From positions 186,001 to 250,000 of the forward strand of contig NZ_JAHVAP010000004.1 of assembly GCF_024721155.1 (NCBI RefSeq): a stretch of DNA of 64,000 nucleotides, read 5' to 3'. The notes beneath the pieces were generated by a model that did no database searches, was not told where the DNA came from, and worked only from the letters and a program-made list of their open reading frames with translations. Below are positions 1 through 9,602 of the stretch, in pieces. The position numbers and the translations under genes were made by a program. Source of the DNA: Mucilaginibacter phenanthrenivorans. Lineage in GTDB: Bacteria; Bacteroidota; Bacteroidia; Sphingobacteriales; Sphingobacteriaceae. Each line of letters begins with the position of its first letter. Position 1 is the stretch's first letter.

Positions 1-3000
1 GGTCGAAGATTCTGTCGCGTTTATCTTCAGCTATGCCAATCCCGGTATCTATCACCCTGATCTCCAATTGCTGCTCGTCTGCTTCGGTAGAATTAACCAA
101 ATTCAGCAATACACTTACCTGCCCGCCCTCGTGGGTAAATTTGTAAGCGTTAGACAGGAGGTTGAACAAAATACGTTCAATTTTATCGTGGTCAAAGGCT
201 GTATAAAACAATTCTATCTCCGTATCAAAAATAAACCGGATATTTTTTTGATCGGCTATATCGGTAAACGCATACGACAGTTCCTTTATAAAGCCAATGA
301 TCTCGCCATTTCTTTCATGCAGCTTTAGCTCCTGGTATTCCATCTTCCTGAAATCGAGCAATTGATTTACCAAATTCAACAGCCGCTTCGCATTGCGGTT
401 TACCAATAATAATTGGCGCTGAATTTCGGGTTCGTTTATCTGTTTCAGGATCCTGTCAACCGGCGCCATTATCAACGACAACGGCGTACGAAACTCATGG
501 CTTACGTTGGTAAAGAATTTTATCTTCATCAAGTCCAGCTCATGCATTCGGTGTGCTTCTTCCCGCTCCTTTTCAATTGAAAATTGCTGCCGGATCTTAT
601 TGATACCACGTTTACGCAAATAAAGCAAGGTGCTTAGAATCAGTATGGCATATAGGATATAAGCCCACGTAGTTTTCCAGAACGGCGGTAAAATACTGAT
701 GTGCAGCCTAAGTTCCTTGTTGTTCCAGTTTTCGTTATCTGTGGCTCTTACTTTAAAGGTATAATCCCCGGCATCAAGGTTTGTATAGGTAGCTTTGCGA
801 ACCTTATTATCAGCAGTTATCCAGCCCTTATCAAAACCCTCCATCATGTATTGGTATTTGATCTTATCCGGGTTAAAATAATTGAGTGCAGCAAATTCTA
901 TAGAAAATACGTTATCGTTATATTTAAGGTTGAGTGATTTTAACCCGGTAATAGATTCAGGCAAGATCACCCTGCCATTAACCTTTTCGCCAACGCTTAG
1001 GCTTTGGTTAAAAACCTGCAGGTCGGTAAAAATCAAATTAGGGTGATTTTTATTGGTGTTGATATTTGATGGCCTGAACATGTTAAAGCCGTTACCCCCA
1101 CCAAATAATAACTCCCCATCGCGGGTTTTAAGCGACGAGTTCTCTGTAAATTCCCGACCCTGCAATCCCTCCGTTTCGTTGTAATTTACAAAACGAAACT
1201 TAAGCGCTTTGCCACTGCGGTCAACAATAATGTTCGACAATCCATTAGGTGTGCTTACCCACACGTTATTCCGGTCGTACTCCTGCAAGTCTATCACCGC
1301 GTTATCAGGCAGGCCATCCTGTTTGCTGATATTGGTGAATTTACCTGTTTTATGGTCGAAAATACTAATACCCTCATGTGTGCTAATCCAGATCAGGCCA
1401 TCCACGTCTTCCATGATATTGTTGGTGCTGTTATTTACCAGGCTGTTGCTGTTTTTCTCGTCATGAATATAATGGATAAACCTGTTTGTTTCCTTCATTA
1501 AAACGTCCAACCCGTATGAGGTCACTATCCAAAGGTTCTTGCGTTTATCCTCCAATATCCGGCTTACGTAATTGGATTGAATGGCATTATCCCCCTGGTG
1601 GTATATGTAATGGCTAAAACTTTGCGTACCGCTGTTAAACACATTGAACCCTGCCGACAAGGTACCAACCAATAATTGATGATCAGAATTTTCAGTTATA
1701 GCACATATTCTGTCTTCCGAGATACTTCCCGGCCGGGAATCGTCATGTTTGTAGTGTTTAAAGGTTCTGCCGTCAAAACAATCCAGGCCGCCAAAATAAG
1801 TGCCGATCCACAACTTCTGCTCATGATCAATAAACATGCACACTATTACGTTATTGGTAAGGCTATTGGGGTTATTAGCATCGTGCAGGTAAGTTTTAAA
1901 GGTTCCCTTTTTCCTGTCGAAATAAATAAGACCGCCGCCATTGGTACCTATCCAAATATTGCCGGTTTTATCCTCGGCGAAACTGTTGACGTCGCCAAAG
2001 CTCAGGCTTTGCTGTTCTGAAAACGGATCGGCCAAATGGTGGGTGTAAAGTGGAAACTTGATGATGCTTTCGTGGTAATAACCCACGCCCTTTTTATAAG
2101 TACCCACCCAAACAATGCCGGTATTATCCTTATAAAGCAGCGTTATACTATTTTGACCGATGGTTTTGTTATCGTCTTCTCTGTTAAGCAGGAACCGAAT
2201 TTTAAAGTCCTGCTTGTTTAACAGGTTCACGCCGCCGTGGTCGGTAGCTATCCAGATCCTGTTTTTATCATCCTGGATCACGCTGGAAACCACGTCAGTA
2301 TTCAAATGGCTTTGATCATTTCCTTTATCAATATGTTTAAAAATGCCCTTCTTTACATTGATGAAATAAACGCCGGCGGAATAAGTAGGCACAAATGCCC
2401 AGATATCGTCCTGTTTATCTATAAAGATTTTATAGGACGAGTTTAATTCACCTGGCAACTTATTGAACATGTGCGAACGGTAGGTTACCCTCAAAGTTTT
2501 AGGATCCATTCGTTCCATCACCCCGCTACGGTAAGTAAGCCAGAAATTACCGGCTGAGTCCTGCGCCACGTCCGAAACGGCATTACCGCTAATACTCGAC
2601 GTATCGGTAGTGCTATGGGTTAAATGGATGGTTTTCTTTGTTTGGGGATTATACCTGTAAACACCTAAATATTTATGGAGAAACCAGAAATTACCATCCC
2701 GATCCCTTTTAATACCACTCAGAAACCTGTCTGGTATAGCAATTGAGTGCAGATACCCCACTATGTTGTGCCCAAATTTTTCAGTAGCCGGATCGTAAAT
2801 ATTAAACCCGTTACGTGTTTCTATCCATAGTTTATTTTCGGGGCCGTTTATAATATTTACTATGTAGTCGTCATCCAGGGAGGAGGTATCGCTAACAGAA
2901 TGCTTAAATACCTTGAATTTATATCCGTCGTACCGGTTTAGGCCCGAAAGGGTACCAAACCACATAAAGCCTTTGCTGTCCTTAAATATACTGGTTACAT

Positions 3001-3142
3001 TATTGTGCGATAACCCGTTGCTGATATCCAGGTGCGAAAATTGGAATTGATTGTTTTGAGCCCTCAAAAAAGTCACAATAAACAGCATAGAGAAGCTAAG
3101 CAACAAAATTTTACAATTCAGGGATGTAATTTTCAGGCTCAT
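1..3142 (-). CDS. Hybrid two-component sensor histidine kinase (HTCS type), 3' end outside window
   Basis: Minus-strand reading frame open from an ATG at 3142 to the window edge (about 1047 residues visible). It has an N-terminal signal segment, then many Reg_prop-type beta-propeller repeats of the kind GLSHNNVTSIFKDSKGFMWF, a Y_Y_Y-type domain (plus-strand about 700-960), one membrane segment (about 640-690), and a kinase core. The H box SHEFRTPL lies at about 482-510, the N box LSNAYKFT at about 131-160 and the G1 box DTGIGIA at about 30-53. In this family a receiver and an AraC-type HTH normally follow; they would lie left of the window. HTCS proteins sense glycan fragments in the periplasm and switch on a nearby PUL. 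The target is probably outside the window, since the genes on its right are lipid transport genes. Confidence 0.93.
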   Translation of the reverse strand, partial: MSLKITSLNCKILLLSFSMLFIVTFLRAQNNQFQFSHLDISNGLSHNNVTSIFKDSKGFMWFGTLSGLNRYDGYKFKVFKHSVSDTSSLDDDYIVNIINGPENKLWIETRNGFNIYDPATEKFGHNIVGYLHSIAIPDRFLSGIKRDRDGNFWFLHKYLGVYRYNPQTKKTIHLTHSTTDTSSISGNAVSDVAQDSAGNFWLTYRSGVMERMDPKTLRVTYRSHMFNKLPGELNSSYKIFIDKQDDIWAFVPTYSAGVYFINVKKGIFKHIDKGNDQSHLNTDVVSSVIQDDKNRIWIATDHGGVNLLNKQDFKIRFLLNREDDNKTIGQNSITLLYKDNTGIVWVGTYKKGVGYYHESIIKFPLYTHHLADPFSEQQSLSFGDVNSFAEDKTGNIWIGTNGGGLIYFDRKKGTFKTYLHDANNPNSLTNNVIVCMFIDHEQKLWIGTYFGGLDCFDGRTFKHYKHDDSRPGSISEDRICAITENSDHQLLVGTLSAGFNVFNSGTQSFSHYIYHQGDNAIQSNYVSRILEDKRKNLWIVTSYGLDVLMKETNRFIHYIHDEKNSNSLVNNSTNNIMEDVDGLIWISTHEGISIFDHKTGKFTNISKQDGLPDNAVIDLQEYDRNNVWVSTPNGLSNIIVDRSGKALKFRFVNYNETEGLQGREFTENSSLKTRDGELLFGGGNGFNMFRPSNINTNKNHPNLIFTDLQVFNQSLSVGEKVNGRVILPESITGLKSLNLKYNDNVFSIEFAALNYFNPDKIKYQYMMEGFDKGWITADNKVRKATYTNLDAGDYTFKVRATDNENWNNKELRLHISILPPFWKTTWAYILYAILILSTLLYLRKRGINKIRQQFSIEKEREEAHRMHELDLMKIKFFTNVSHEFRTPLSLIMAPVDRILKQINEPEIQRQLLLVNRNAKRLLNLVNQLLDFRKMEYQELKLHERNGEIIGFIKELSYAFTDIADQKNIRFIFDTEIELFYTAFDHDKIERILFNLLSNAYKFTHEGGQVSVLLNLVNSTEADEQQLEIRVIDTGIGIAEDKRDRIFD

Positions 3143-3611
3143 ATGTGTTTTTTTGAAGCAATAAAACTTAGGTTTGCACCGCGAAACTTTAGGTGTATAA
3201 AACCAGCATTTTGCGCAACTCTGATATTGACGCCTCCCGATTGTTGGAAGTGACAAAAAACAGCGTCAGGATGCGGCTTTAAATTTTTACTTAAGTAATT
3301 TATTTATAATTGGTTTGCACATCAAAAGTAACTGCAATTAAGAAGTCAGGTATAATATTATTTTTACGTTTCTTAATTGAAAATTAACATTTTTTTATAT
3401 AAAACGGTCTAATTTAAGCATATTTAAATAAATTACATTTTCAATTTGTAATACTTTTATTACATTTTTTTCAGAGATTCTTAAGGTTTGTAAAGTAGTT
3501 TAAAACAATTAAACGCCCCCCTTACTTTTAAAGCCAATATAAGCTCATCAAACATCCTTTAGGTTTGTTTGTATTTAACATGATGATCGGCACAAATTTT
3601 TATCACCATTA
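3143..3611. other. AT-rich divergent intergenic region between sensor kinase and mla operon
   Basis: This 469-bp stretch separates two divergent genes and must hold both promoters. A plus-strand match to the Bacteroidota -7 box, TAGGTTTG, lies at 3560-3567, 45 bp before mlaE. A minus-strand match, TACTTTTG, lies at 3321-3328. No convincing -33 box accompanies either. A small dyad GTAATA-CTTT-TATTAC lies at 3448-3463. No coding potential was seen. Confidence 0.4.
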
Positions 3612-4421
3612 ATGGATCAAGCAAGCAGCACCCCCCCAGCTAAACAAAAAAAACGTTCGAGGTTTGGTCAGCAGCTATCTGATTTTTTTTCAAGCGTTTA
3701 TAACATTCATCTTTTTATACTTCGTTTTTTCCGCGAGGCCTTTGTACCGCCATTCGAATTTAAGGAGATAATAAGGCAATGTTTTGAAGTGGGCGTACGC
3801 TCATTTACCCTTATTACAGTAACCGGCTTTATTGTCGGCTTAATATTCACCAAACAGTCACGCCCTTCGTTATTAGAGTTTGGAGCAACATCATGGCTGC
3901 CGTCGCTGGTTTCAATTGCCATTATGCGCGCGCTTGCCCCGTTGGTAACGGCCTTGATTGCATCGGGAAAGGTTGGTTCCAGTATCGGCGCCGAGCTTGG
4001 TTCCATGCGGGTAACCGAGCAGATTGACGCCATGGAAGTATCGGGCACCAAGCCCTTCAAATATTTGGTATGTACCCGTGTAATTGCTACAACTATCACC
4101 ATCCCCATTTTAGCTACTTATACCGGCTTTATTGCATTGTTGGGGGGCTATTTAAACGTGGCACAAAACGAGGGTACCAGTTATACCAGCTTTATGCAGC
4201 AGGTGTTCCAACCGCTGCAGTTTCTTGACTTTACCGCGTCCCTGATAAAATCCATCGTATTTGGTTTCACTATAGGCATTGTTGGTTGTTACCAGGGCTA
4301 TTATTCAACCAAAGGCACCGAGGGTGTTGGCAAGGCAGCAAACGGCGCAGTAGTAACGGCCATGTTTTTAGTTTTTATTGAGGAGATAATTATTGTGCAG
4401 ATAACCAGTAACTTCCGGTAA
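3612..4421 (+). CDS. mlaE: MlaE-family ABC transporter permease
   Basis: 269 residues. After a polar N-terminus the protein has the typical MlaE layout: a membrane-associated amphipathic stretch and about five hydrophobic segments, with the conserved central part around GKVGSSIGAELGSMRVTEQI, where the EQID motif contacts the ATPase. It is the inner-membrane permease of an MCE lipid transporter that moves phospholipids between the inner and outer membranes. It is first in a three-gene operon with mlaF (3 nt after its stop) and mlaD. The MlaB, MlaC and MlaA partners are not here, as is common in Bacteroidota. Direction of transport cannot be read from sequence. Confidence 0.94.
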   Translation: MDQASSTPPAKQKKRSRFGQQLSDFFSSVYNIHLFILRFFREAFVPPFEFKEIIRQCFEVGVRSFTLITVTGFIVGLIFTKQSRPSLLEFGATSWLPSLVSIAIMRALAPLVTALIASGKVGSSIGAELGSMRVTEQIDAMEVSGTKPFKYLVCTRVIATTITIPILATYTGFIALLGGYLNVAQNEGTSYTSFMQQVFQPLQFLDFTASLIKSIVFGFTIGIVGCYQGYYSTKGTEGVGKAANGAVVTAMFLVFIEEIIIVQITSNFR

Positions 4422-4424
4422 ATT

Positions 4425-5198
4425 ATGGAAAAGCAAAAAGCACAAATCGACTATAATAACCCGGTTATCAGCATTCGTGGTGTTGCAAAGGCTTTTGAAG
4501 ACTATGCCGTTTTGCGTGGGATCGATCTTGATCTTTTCCAGGGAGAGAACCTGGTAGTCCTTGGACGTTCAGGTACGGGTAAATCGGTATTAATAAAGCT
4601 GGTATCAGGTTTATTGAAGCCCGATAGGGGCACCATTAAAGTATTGGGCCAGGAAGTAACTGAAATAAGTGAGAAAGAATTGCAGGAACTACGGATTCGG
4701 ATAGGTTTTTCCTTCCAGAACAGTGCGCTTTATGATAGTATGACCGTTCGCAAAAACCTTGAATTTCCGCTAGTTCGGAATCGTAAAGGTATCACCCGGG
4801 CGGAAATTGATAAGGCTGTTGAAGAGGTGCTGGATTCGGTTGGCTTGTCGCAAACCATTAATCAAATGCCGGCGGAACTTTCAGGCGGGCAGCGTAAACG
4901 GATCGGGATCGCACGTACGCTGATCCTGAATCCCGAAATTATGCTGTATGATGAGCCAACTGCCGGCCTTGATCCCATTACCTGCATCGAAATAAATCAA
5001 CTGATAAACCAGGTTCAGCAACAATACAACACGTCATCCATTATCATCACCCACGATTTAACCTGTGCCAAGGAAACCGGCGATCGCATTGCAATGCTGC
5101 TCGACGGCCAATTTCAACGGGTTGGAACTTTTAACGAAGTATTTGATACAGATGACAAAAGGGTAAAACCATTTTTTGACTACAACTTTATACAATAG
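4425..5198 (+). CDS. mlaF: MlaF-family ABC transporter ATP-binding protein
   Basis: 257 residues, starting 3 nt after the mlaE stop. The Walker A motif GRSGTGKS is at residues 47-54, the signature LSGGQRKR near 152, Walker B with catalytic Glu in IMLYDEPTAGLDP near 172, and the switch His in IIITHD near 206. It powers the MlaE permease from the cytoplasmic side. The closeness of the genes implies translational coupling. The MlaF assignment, rather than another ABC class, rests on the MlaE and MlaD neighbours. Confidence 0.95.
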   Translation: MEKQKAQIDYNNPVISIRGVAKAFEDYAVLRGIDLDLFQGENLVVLGRSGTGKSVLIKLVSGLLKPDRGTIKVLGQEVTEISEKELQELRIRIGFSFQNSALYDSMTVRKNLEFPLVRNRKGITRAEIDKAVEEVLDSVGLSQTINQMPAELSGGQRKRIGIARTLILNPEIMLYDEPTAGLDPITCIEINQLINQVQQQYNTSSIIITHDLTCAKETGDRIAMLLDGQFQRVGTFNEVFDTDDKRVKPFFDYNFIQ

Positions 5199-5216
5199 AT
5201 ATTTATAGCATATATT

Positions 5217-6203
5217 ATGGCTGCAATAGAAAATAGAAAAGCAATAACGGTCGGGATCTTCCTGTCGCTTGGCCTCGTCATATTCATACTGGGTGTGTTT
5301 ACCCTTGGCGGGCAGCAAAAAAGCTTCGCCAAAAGCATAAAGGTGAGCGCCGTTTTTGACGACGTGGCCGGCTTGAAAAAAGGGAATGACGTTTGGTTTT
5401 CAGGCGTAAAGGTGGGTACTATCACCAAAATAACCTTTGTTGGAACCCAACGGGTAGATGTTGACATGAAGGTTGCCGAGGATGTTCAGCAGTTTATTCA
5501 CCGCAACGCCGGGGTCCGGATAAGTTCGGACGGATTTATCGGTAATAAAATCATAGTGATTGATGGTGGCAGTCCGCAGGCTCCCGAGGTGCAAAACGGA
5601 GATGTGCTGCAGGCGGAGAAGCTCGTATCAACCGACGATATGCTAAAAACCTTGCAGCAGAACAACCAAAACCTGCTTTCAATTACTACTGATTTTAAGC
5701 TGTTAAGCCATAAAATACTACAGGGAAAAGGAACGGTTGGCACCCTACTGGCAGATAGCCTGATGGGCGAGCAATTACGCGCATCAATGAAGAACCTGCA
5801 AGCGGCGACCTCCAGCGCAGCCCGCCTGGCCACTGACCTGGATAAATTTAGCGCTAAAATGAATACCAAAGGCGGCCTTGCCGATAAGATGCTTACGGAT
5901 ACTACCGTATTCAATCATATAAAAGCATCGGTTGCCCAGTTGCAACAGGCAGCAACAAATGCATCAACCTTAACTGATAACCTGAACAAGGCCAGCAACA
6001 AGCTGAATACTACGGATAACGCAATGGGTCTTTTACTAAATGACCCCAAAGCCGCGGCCCAGGTACAAAGCACACTGAATTACCTTCAGGCAAGTTCCAT
6101 CAAACTAAATGATGATCTGGAGGCAGCCCAGCACAATTTCCTGTTAAAAGGTTTCTTCAAAAACAAAGCGAAGGCAAAAGCGGATAGCTTGAAGAAGAAG
6201 TAA
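5217..6203 (+). CDS. mlaD: MlaD / MCE-domain lipid-binding protein
   Basis: 328 residues. One N-terminal membrane anchor (about residues 10-30, ITVGIFLSLGLVIFILGVF) is followed by a single MCE domain (about 37-115, with VSAVFDDVAGLKKGNDVWFS) and a long helical tail (about 130-310) rich in Ala, Asn and Leu. MCE proteins form hexameric rings in the periplasm that carry lipids through a central pore; the long tail could form the helical tube seen in PqiB-like members. It starts 18 nt after mlaF and ends the operon. A 17-bp inverted repeat begins directly after its stop codon. Confidence 0.93.
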   Translation: MAAIENRKAITVGIFLSLGLVIFILGVFTLGGQQKSFAKSIKVSAVFDDVAGLKKGNDVWFSGVKVGTITKITFVGTQRVDVDMKVAEDVQQFIHRNAGVRISSDGFIGNKIIVIDGGSPQAPEVQNGDVLQAEKLVSTDDMLKTLQQNNQNLLSITTDFKLLSHKILQGKGTVGTLLADSLMGEQLRASMKNLQAATSSAARLATDLDKFSAKMNTKGGLADKMLTDTTVFNHIKASVAQLQQAATNASTLTDNLNKASNKLNTTDNAMGLLLNDPKAAAQVQSTLNYLQASSIKLNDDLEAAQHNFLLKGFFKNKAKAKADSLKKK

Positions 6204-6277
6204 GTTGTAAGGGTTGTAGTGGTTGTAAGTGTTGTTGATTTTATTTCAACTTCTAAAACAACTACAACCCTTACAAC
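6204..6277. repeat. Inverted repeat in a convergent intergenic region; probable bidirectional terminator
   Basis: Perfect 17-bp arms: GTTGTAAGGGTTGTAGT at 6204-6220 and its exact complement at 6261-6277, with a 40-nt loop that repeats the GTTGTAAG theme. The left arm starts immediately after the mlaD stop codon and the right arm lies 19 nt from the stop of the facing gene. It probably ends transcription from both sides or belongs to a dispersed repeat family. Confidence 0.7.
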
Positions 6278-6296
6278 AATTTCAACATTCTACAAC

Positions 6297-7028
6297 CTAA
6301 TTCCCAAATATCTCCCCCGCTTTTTTCTGTTCAGGCGTCAACGTCTGCCAGTTTTCATAACAGGCACTCAAATAAGGAGCCAGCTGGAATTTTTTGTCGG
6401 TGTATTCTTTTACGTCGGGCGTATATAACATCAGGAAATGATCCATATCTACACCCTTCAAAGGCACATAATTAGCGATATTAAGCGGGGTAAATATTGC
6501 GCTGATGCGCTCGCTTATCTCCCGGTCTTTGGCGGATTGAGCCGCCTTACGCCGTTTCTTTTCGTCTTTAGACCAGTAATGCAGGCGAATGGCAATTCCT
6601 CCTACCGGCCTAAAATCTGCATCGCGCTGGTAAACAACCGCCTGCCCATGAAACATAGGGTCGTAATGTTGCACCGCATTCGGGTTTGCTTTTGATCTGC
6701 CGCTTGTATCGGTAATGTTTACCTGGTTTAGCATAGTGGTTTTCGAGATCAGGAAAATCTCGCGTGCATGCATGTCAGTTATCAATAACGTGTCCGGCTG
6801 GTATGAAAAGGCATTAAAAACCAATATATCACCAACCTTAGCCGCTATACTGAAACTACCGTCATTCAAGCTGATGGTTTTCAACTTGCTGGTTAAGTTT
6901 TCAATTTTAACGGAATGAAGGGTTATCCGGGTTTTGTCCTCCAAAACCCGTCCGCTGAAAACCGATTGAGCTTTAACAGTAACTGCTGCGACAAGACAAA
7001 AACAAACAAGAAGTACATTTTTAATCAT
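6297..7028 (-). CDS. Exported protein with carboxypeptidase-D-like regulatory domain
   Basis: 243 residues with a signal peptide (MIKNVLLVCFCLVAAVTVKA). Residues about 22-105 form a CarboxypepD_reg-like beta-sandwich (VFSGRVLEDKTRITLHSVKI...), the same fold that opens SusC proteins, but no plug or barrel follows. The rest is a charged region with no motif I know. Such short proteins are common in Bacteroidota envelopes and have no assigned role. A near match to the -7 box (TATATTTA) lies on the minus strand at 7032-7039, only a few nt before the start. Confidence 0.8.
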   Translation of the reverse strand: MIKNVLLVCFCLVAAVTVKAQSVFSGRVLEDKTRITLHSVKIENLTSKLKTISLNDGSFSIAAKVGDILVFNAFSYQPDTLLITDMHAREIFLISKTTMLNQVNITDTSGRSKANPNAVQHYDPMFHGQAVVYQRDADFRPVGGIAIRLHYWSKDEKKRRKAAQSAKDREISERISAIFTPLNIANYVPLKGVDMDHFLMLYTPDVKEYTDKKFQLAPYLSACYENWQTLTPEQKKAGEIFGN

Positions 7029-7090
7029 GCGTAAATATAGCTTAAACCGCTTTTATTTTTCATTGGGATAACAATATTTAACATTTGGGG

Positions 7091-7130
7091 TTAGAGATTA
7101 GAGACTAGTTAATTAGCGATTAGTTAATAA
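7091..7130. repeat. Low-complexity intergenic repeat (TTAGAGATTAGAGACTAGTT type)
   Basis: Tandem-like variations on GATTAG/GACTAG between two genes. It has no coding potential and resembles the other word-like intergenic repeats of this window. Confidence 0.4.
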
Positions 7131-7155
7131 ACGCGGGGCTTTTGTGCTGAGTTCT

Positions 7156-7194
7156 AAAACAAAAAGCCCTCCGAAGTTTAAACTTCGGAGGGCT
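7156..7194 (-). terminator. Rho-independent terminator of the SPFH gene
   Basis: A perfect 30-bp palindrome at 7165-7194 (arm AGCCCTCCGAAGTTT) is followed, in minus-strand direction, by TTTTTGTTTT. It lies 18 nt after the stop of the SPFH gene. Confidence 0.9.
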
Positions 7195-7212
7195 GCACTT
7201 ATTCAGAAAGAA

Positions 7213-9138
7213 CTATTTATCGTCCTCGGCTTTTTTTGAAGGCTTCTCACCACTCACTTTTCCACCGCTCACTTGTTCTTCATTTGCTTTCTGTAGCTTT
7301 TTAAGCATTTCGGTACCAATTAAGGCATCAATCATGCCGTTGCCGCCACCGTCTTTGCCATTAACCAATATATCCGGTACCAATTTGATACCATGAGCGG
7401 CTAAGGCTTCGGCTACACGTACAATAGCGTATTGCTCTGTACCCATGGCTTCGGTCTTCTGCTTGGTTACTTCGGCTTCTGATAAACCTATCGCCCTGAT
7501 CTTGGCGGCTTCGGCTGTACCATTTACTTCGGTAGCGTTTGCATCTGCCTTAGCGTTCACAGTTTTGGCTTCGGCATCGGCTTTGGCTATTGTGATCCTA
7601 ACTTCGGCATCAGCCTTCGCGTTGATGGTTTTGGCTTCGGCCTCACCACGTGATGCGGCAACCTTTGAAGCGGCCATCTGGGTGTTTATTTCCACCTGGC
7701 GGGTTGATTTTACAACCTCCGGCTGCATATCGGCACCTGCTTTGGCGCTTTCAAATTCCTTACGTTCAATCTGCGCATGGCGCTGGATCTCGTAGGTAAC
7801 CTTTTCCTGTTCGGCCAGTTTACGATCAGTTAAGGTTTTCATCAGGGCTGGCGGAGGCACAATGTCACCTATCAGCGTATCAACCCCAACTACGTTATAG
7901 TCGTTCAATACTTTGCTGATGTGCTCCTTTGCATCATCCTGCCTTTGGATCCTGTTTGCCAAAAACTCTATCACGTCGCTCTTTTGTGCCGAGTTACGGA
8001 AGTAGTTGGCAATAGTAGGTTCCAGCACCTGCGATACCAGGTTCTTCATGTTACCAAAACGGGCGATCACCTTTGGCGCTTCGTTTCTTGGGATGTGTAT
8101 GATCTGCGACACGTCAAGGTTAAATGTAAAACCGTCAGACGAACGTACTGTAATTGTACACAGGTTTTTGTCCAGCTCATGTGCTTCCGTACGGCTATCC
8201 GCCCAGTTCAGCACAATGTTGGTAGTCGGCACAACTTCCACGGCATGGGTGTAAATATTCACCGGGTGTTTACCGGGGTCAAGCGGCTGATCCCAAACAC
8301 CTTTTTCATTGCGTTTAACAATATTACCATGCTTAAAGGCATCGCCGCTGGTATCCTTACCTTCAGGGCCTACGAAGGAGTTTACCACACCAACATAACC
8401 AATCGGGATGTAGATCATATCCACCTGCTCAACCACTACAAACCATGGGTTAAGGTAGTAAGTACCTGCAAGTATCACATCTTCCTGCAAACCCTTCATG
8501 CCTCCGGCATTAATAAATGCCATTGGATCCTGGAAGTTTTTATGGCCTGCTACTGATACACCGGCGATTTCGCCTTTATCAAGCGGCTCACCATCCAGCG
8601 TGGTAACAATACCAACCTTGTTTTCGTGGATCTGGGTAATAGGAACCATCACGATCTCGAACAAAAAGGTATTGATACGGTAGCTACCCGGGGTCAAAAA
8701 CGCAGCCTGCGGACCCTTCTGGCCTTTATTATCCAAAAACGCGATAGCATCCTGGAACTTGTCGCAATCAACCGGCTTGCCCAGTACACGACCGGTATCC
8801 ATAGGTGCACCATCCTTAGCTTTAACCAGGCCCAGCTTACCTTGTTCAATAATGGTAAAAGCTTCCATGGTAATGGTAAATTGCCATGGCCACATTGCCC
8901 AGTACAAACCCGGTGCAAGCGCTTTAGCCTGCATACCTGCTTCACCATGAATGGCTATAATACGGCCGTCGGGCAAACGCTTGTCGCCCGAAAGGGCGTA
9001 CTTTTTTACCACAAGACCAATACGGTCGTCAGGAACGATAACCATACCAAAGAACACGCGAAGTACAAATTTGTACATCACTAAAATTACGATGACAGGC
9101 AAAACCCACCACAGTGACAAAATTAATTGTTGATTCAT
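7213..9138 (-). CDS. Large SPFH-domain (flotillin/band 7-like) membrane protein
   Basis: 641 residues. An N-terminal membrane segment (about 5-30, ILSLWWVLPVIVILVMYKFV) is followed by a long beta-rich region with two similar halves (about 35-155 and 165-270; each has a DxxxFQD(A/P)xAF stretch and a P-G-Y segment), an SPFH domain (about 290-430, with TITVRSSDGFTFNLDVSQ), a helical part with AEAKTINAKADAE-type repeats (about 470-565), and a Gly-rich link to a charged tail. SPFH proteins build large membrane-bound cages and support membrane organisation or protease regulation. It is longer than typical flotillin (about 430-500) because of the doubled beta region. It is single-gene with its own terminator. 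Confidence 0.88.
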   Translation of the reverse strand: MNQQLILSLWWVLPVIVILVMYKFVLRVFFGMVIVPDDRIGLVVKKYALSGDKRLPDGRIIAIHGEAGMQAKALAPGLYWAMWPWQFTITMEAFTIIEQGKLGLVKAKDGAPMDTGRVLGKPVDCDKFQDAIAFLDNKGQKGPQAAFLTPGSYRINTFLFEIVMVPITQIHENKVGIVTTLDGEPLDKGEIAGVSVAGHKNFQDPMAFINAGGMKGLQEDVILAGTYYLNPWFVVVEQVDMIYIPIGYVGVVNSFVGPEGKDTSGDAFKHGNIVKRNEKGVWDQPLDPGKHPVNIYTHAVEVVPTTNIVLNWADSRTEAHELDKNLCTITVRSSDGFTFNLDVSQIIHIPRNEAPKVIARFGNMKNLVSQVLEPTIANYFRNSAQKSDVIEFLANRIQRQDDAKEHISKVLNDYNVVGVDTLIGDIVPPPALMKTLTDRKLAEQEKVTYEIQRHAQIERKEFESAKAGADMQPEVVKSTRQVEINTQMAASKVAASRGEAEAKTINAKADAEVRITIAKADAEAKTVNAKADANATEVNGTAEAAKIRAIGLSEAEVTKQKTEAMGTEQYAIVRVAEALAAHGIKLVPDILVNGKDGGGNGMIDALIGTEMLKKLQKANEEQVSGGKVSGEKPSKKAEDDK

Positions 9139-9407
9139 TTTTTTTAGATTGAAAATTTTTTAGAAATATTCCGGAGCCCTTGAGGTGCGGGCCTTTACGA
9201 ACACTTACAGCATTAATCCGTAGTACCTTGGCTGTATAGTATATATAAGATGACAAAGGTTACCGGTTGTTACGAAAATTGTGATAATTATTTTCAAATA
9301 TGCCCTTTGCCTGCAAGAATCACAAGCATACCAGGAAATAAATATTTGAACAATTGTAAACAAATATTTGTCCGGAGGGGTTAATATAATACCAAAAACG
9401 TACGGCC

Positions 9408-9563
9408 ATGAAAACAACCCTCAAAAAAACCGTTGAGCACAAGGAAGATGTAAAAAGCGGTGATAGCCACGAACATCTTAAAACAGATTTCCCGCTTAGC
9501 GAAAAGGATGAAGTAAAGCAGGCAGAAGAAAAAATGCGTAGGTCAAGAAAAAAGATCTTGTAG
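9408..9563 (+). CDS. Small highly charged protein, 51 residues
   Basis: ATG at 9408, TAG at 9561-9563. The product begins MKTTLKKTVEHKED and ends EEKMRRSRKKIL. It is rich in Lys, Glu and Asp, has no hydrophobic stretch, and is predicted to be soluble and helical or disordered. It sits alone in a plus-strand gap between two minus-strand genes, and a compact hairpin overlaps its stop codon, so it looks like a complete transcription unit. Function unknown. Confidence 0.55.
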   Translation: MKTTLKKTVEHKEDVKSGDSHEHLKTDFPLSEKDEVKQAEEKMRRSRKKIL

Positions 9564-9584
9564 AGACGCAATATTTTGCGTCTC
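9563..9584. repeat. GAGACGCAA hairpin at a stop codon
   Basis: GAGACGCAA (9563-9571), TATT loop, TTGCGTCTC (9576-9584): a perfect 9-bp stem whose first base is the last base of the TAG codon of the 51-residue gene. Probable terminator, and of a sequence type that recurs in Bacteroidota intergenic DNA. Confidence 0.65.
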
Positions 9585-9602
9585 CGGGCATGGCTTTGTA
9601 TT

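Noticed and set aside
1676..2446. Three plus-strand reading frames of 61-114 residues
   Set aside because: They are antisense to the beta-propeller repeats of the sensor kinase and have no motifs.
3612..4421. Homopolymer runs of C7 and A8 at the start of mlaE as a frameshift site
   Set aside because: The frame is intact through both runs and the alternative frames give no sensible product.
7921..8556. 211-residue plus-strand frame
   Set aside because: Antisense to the SPFH gene, with Cys- and His-rich composition typical of a shadow frame.
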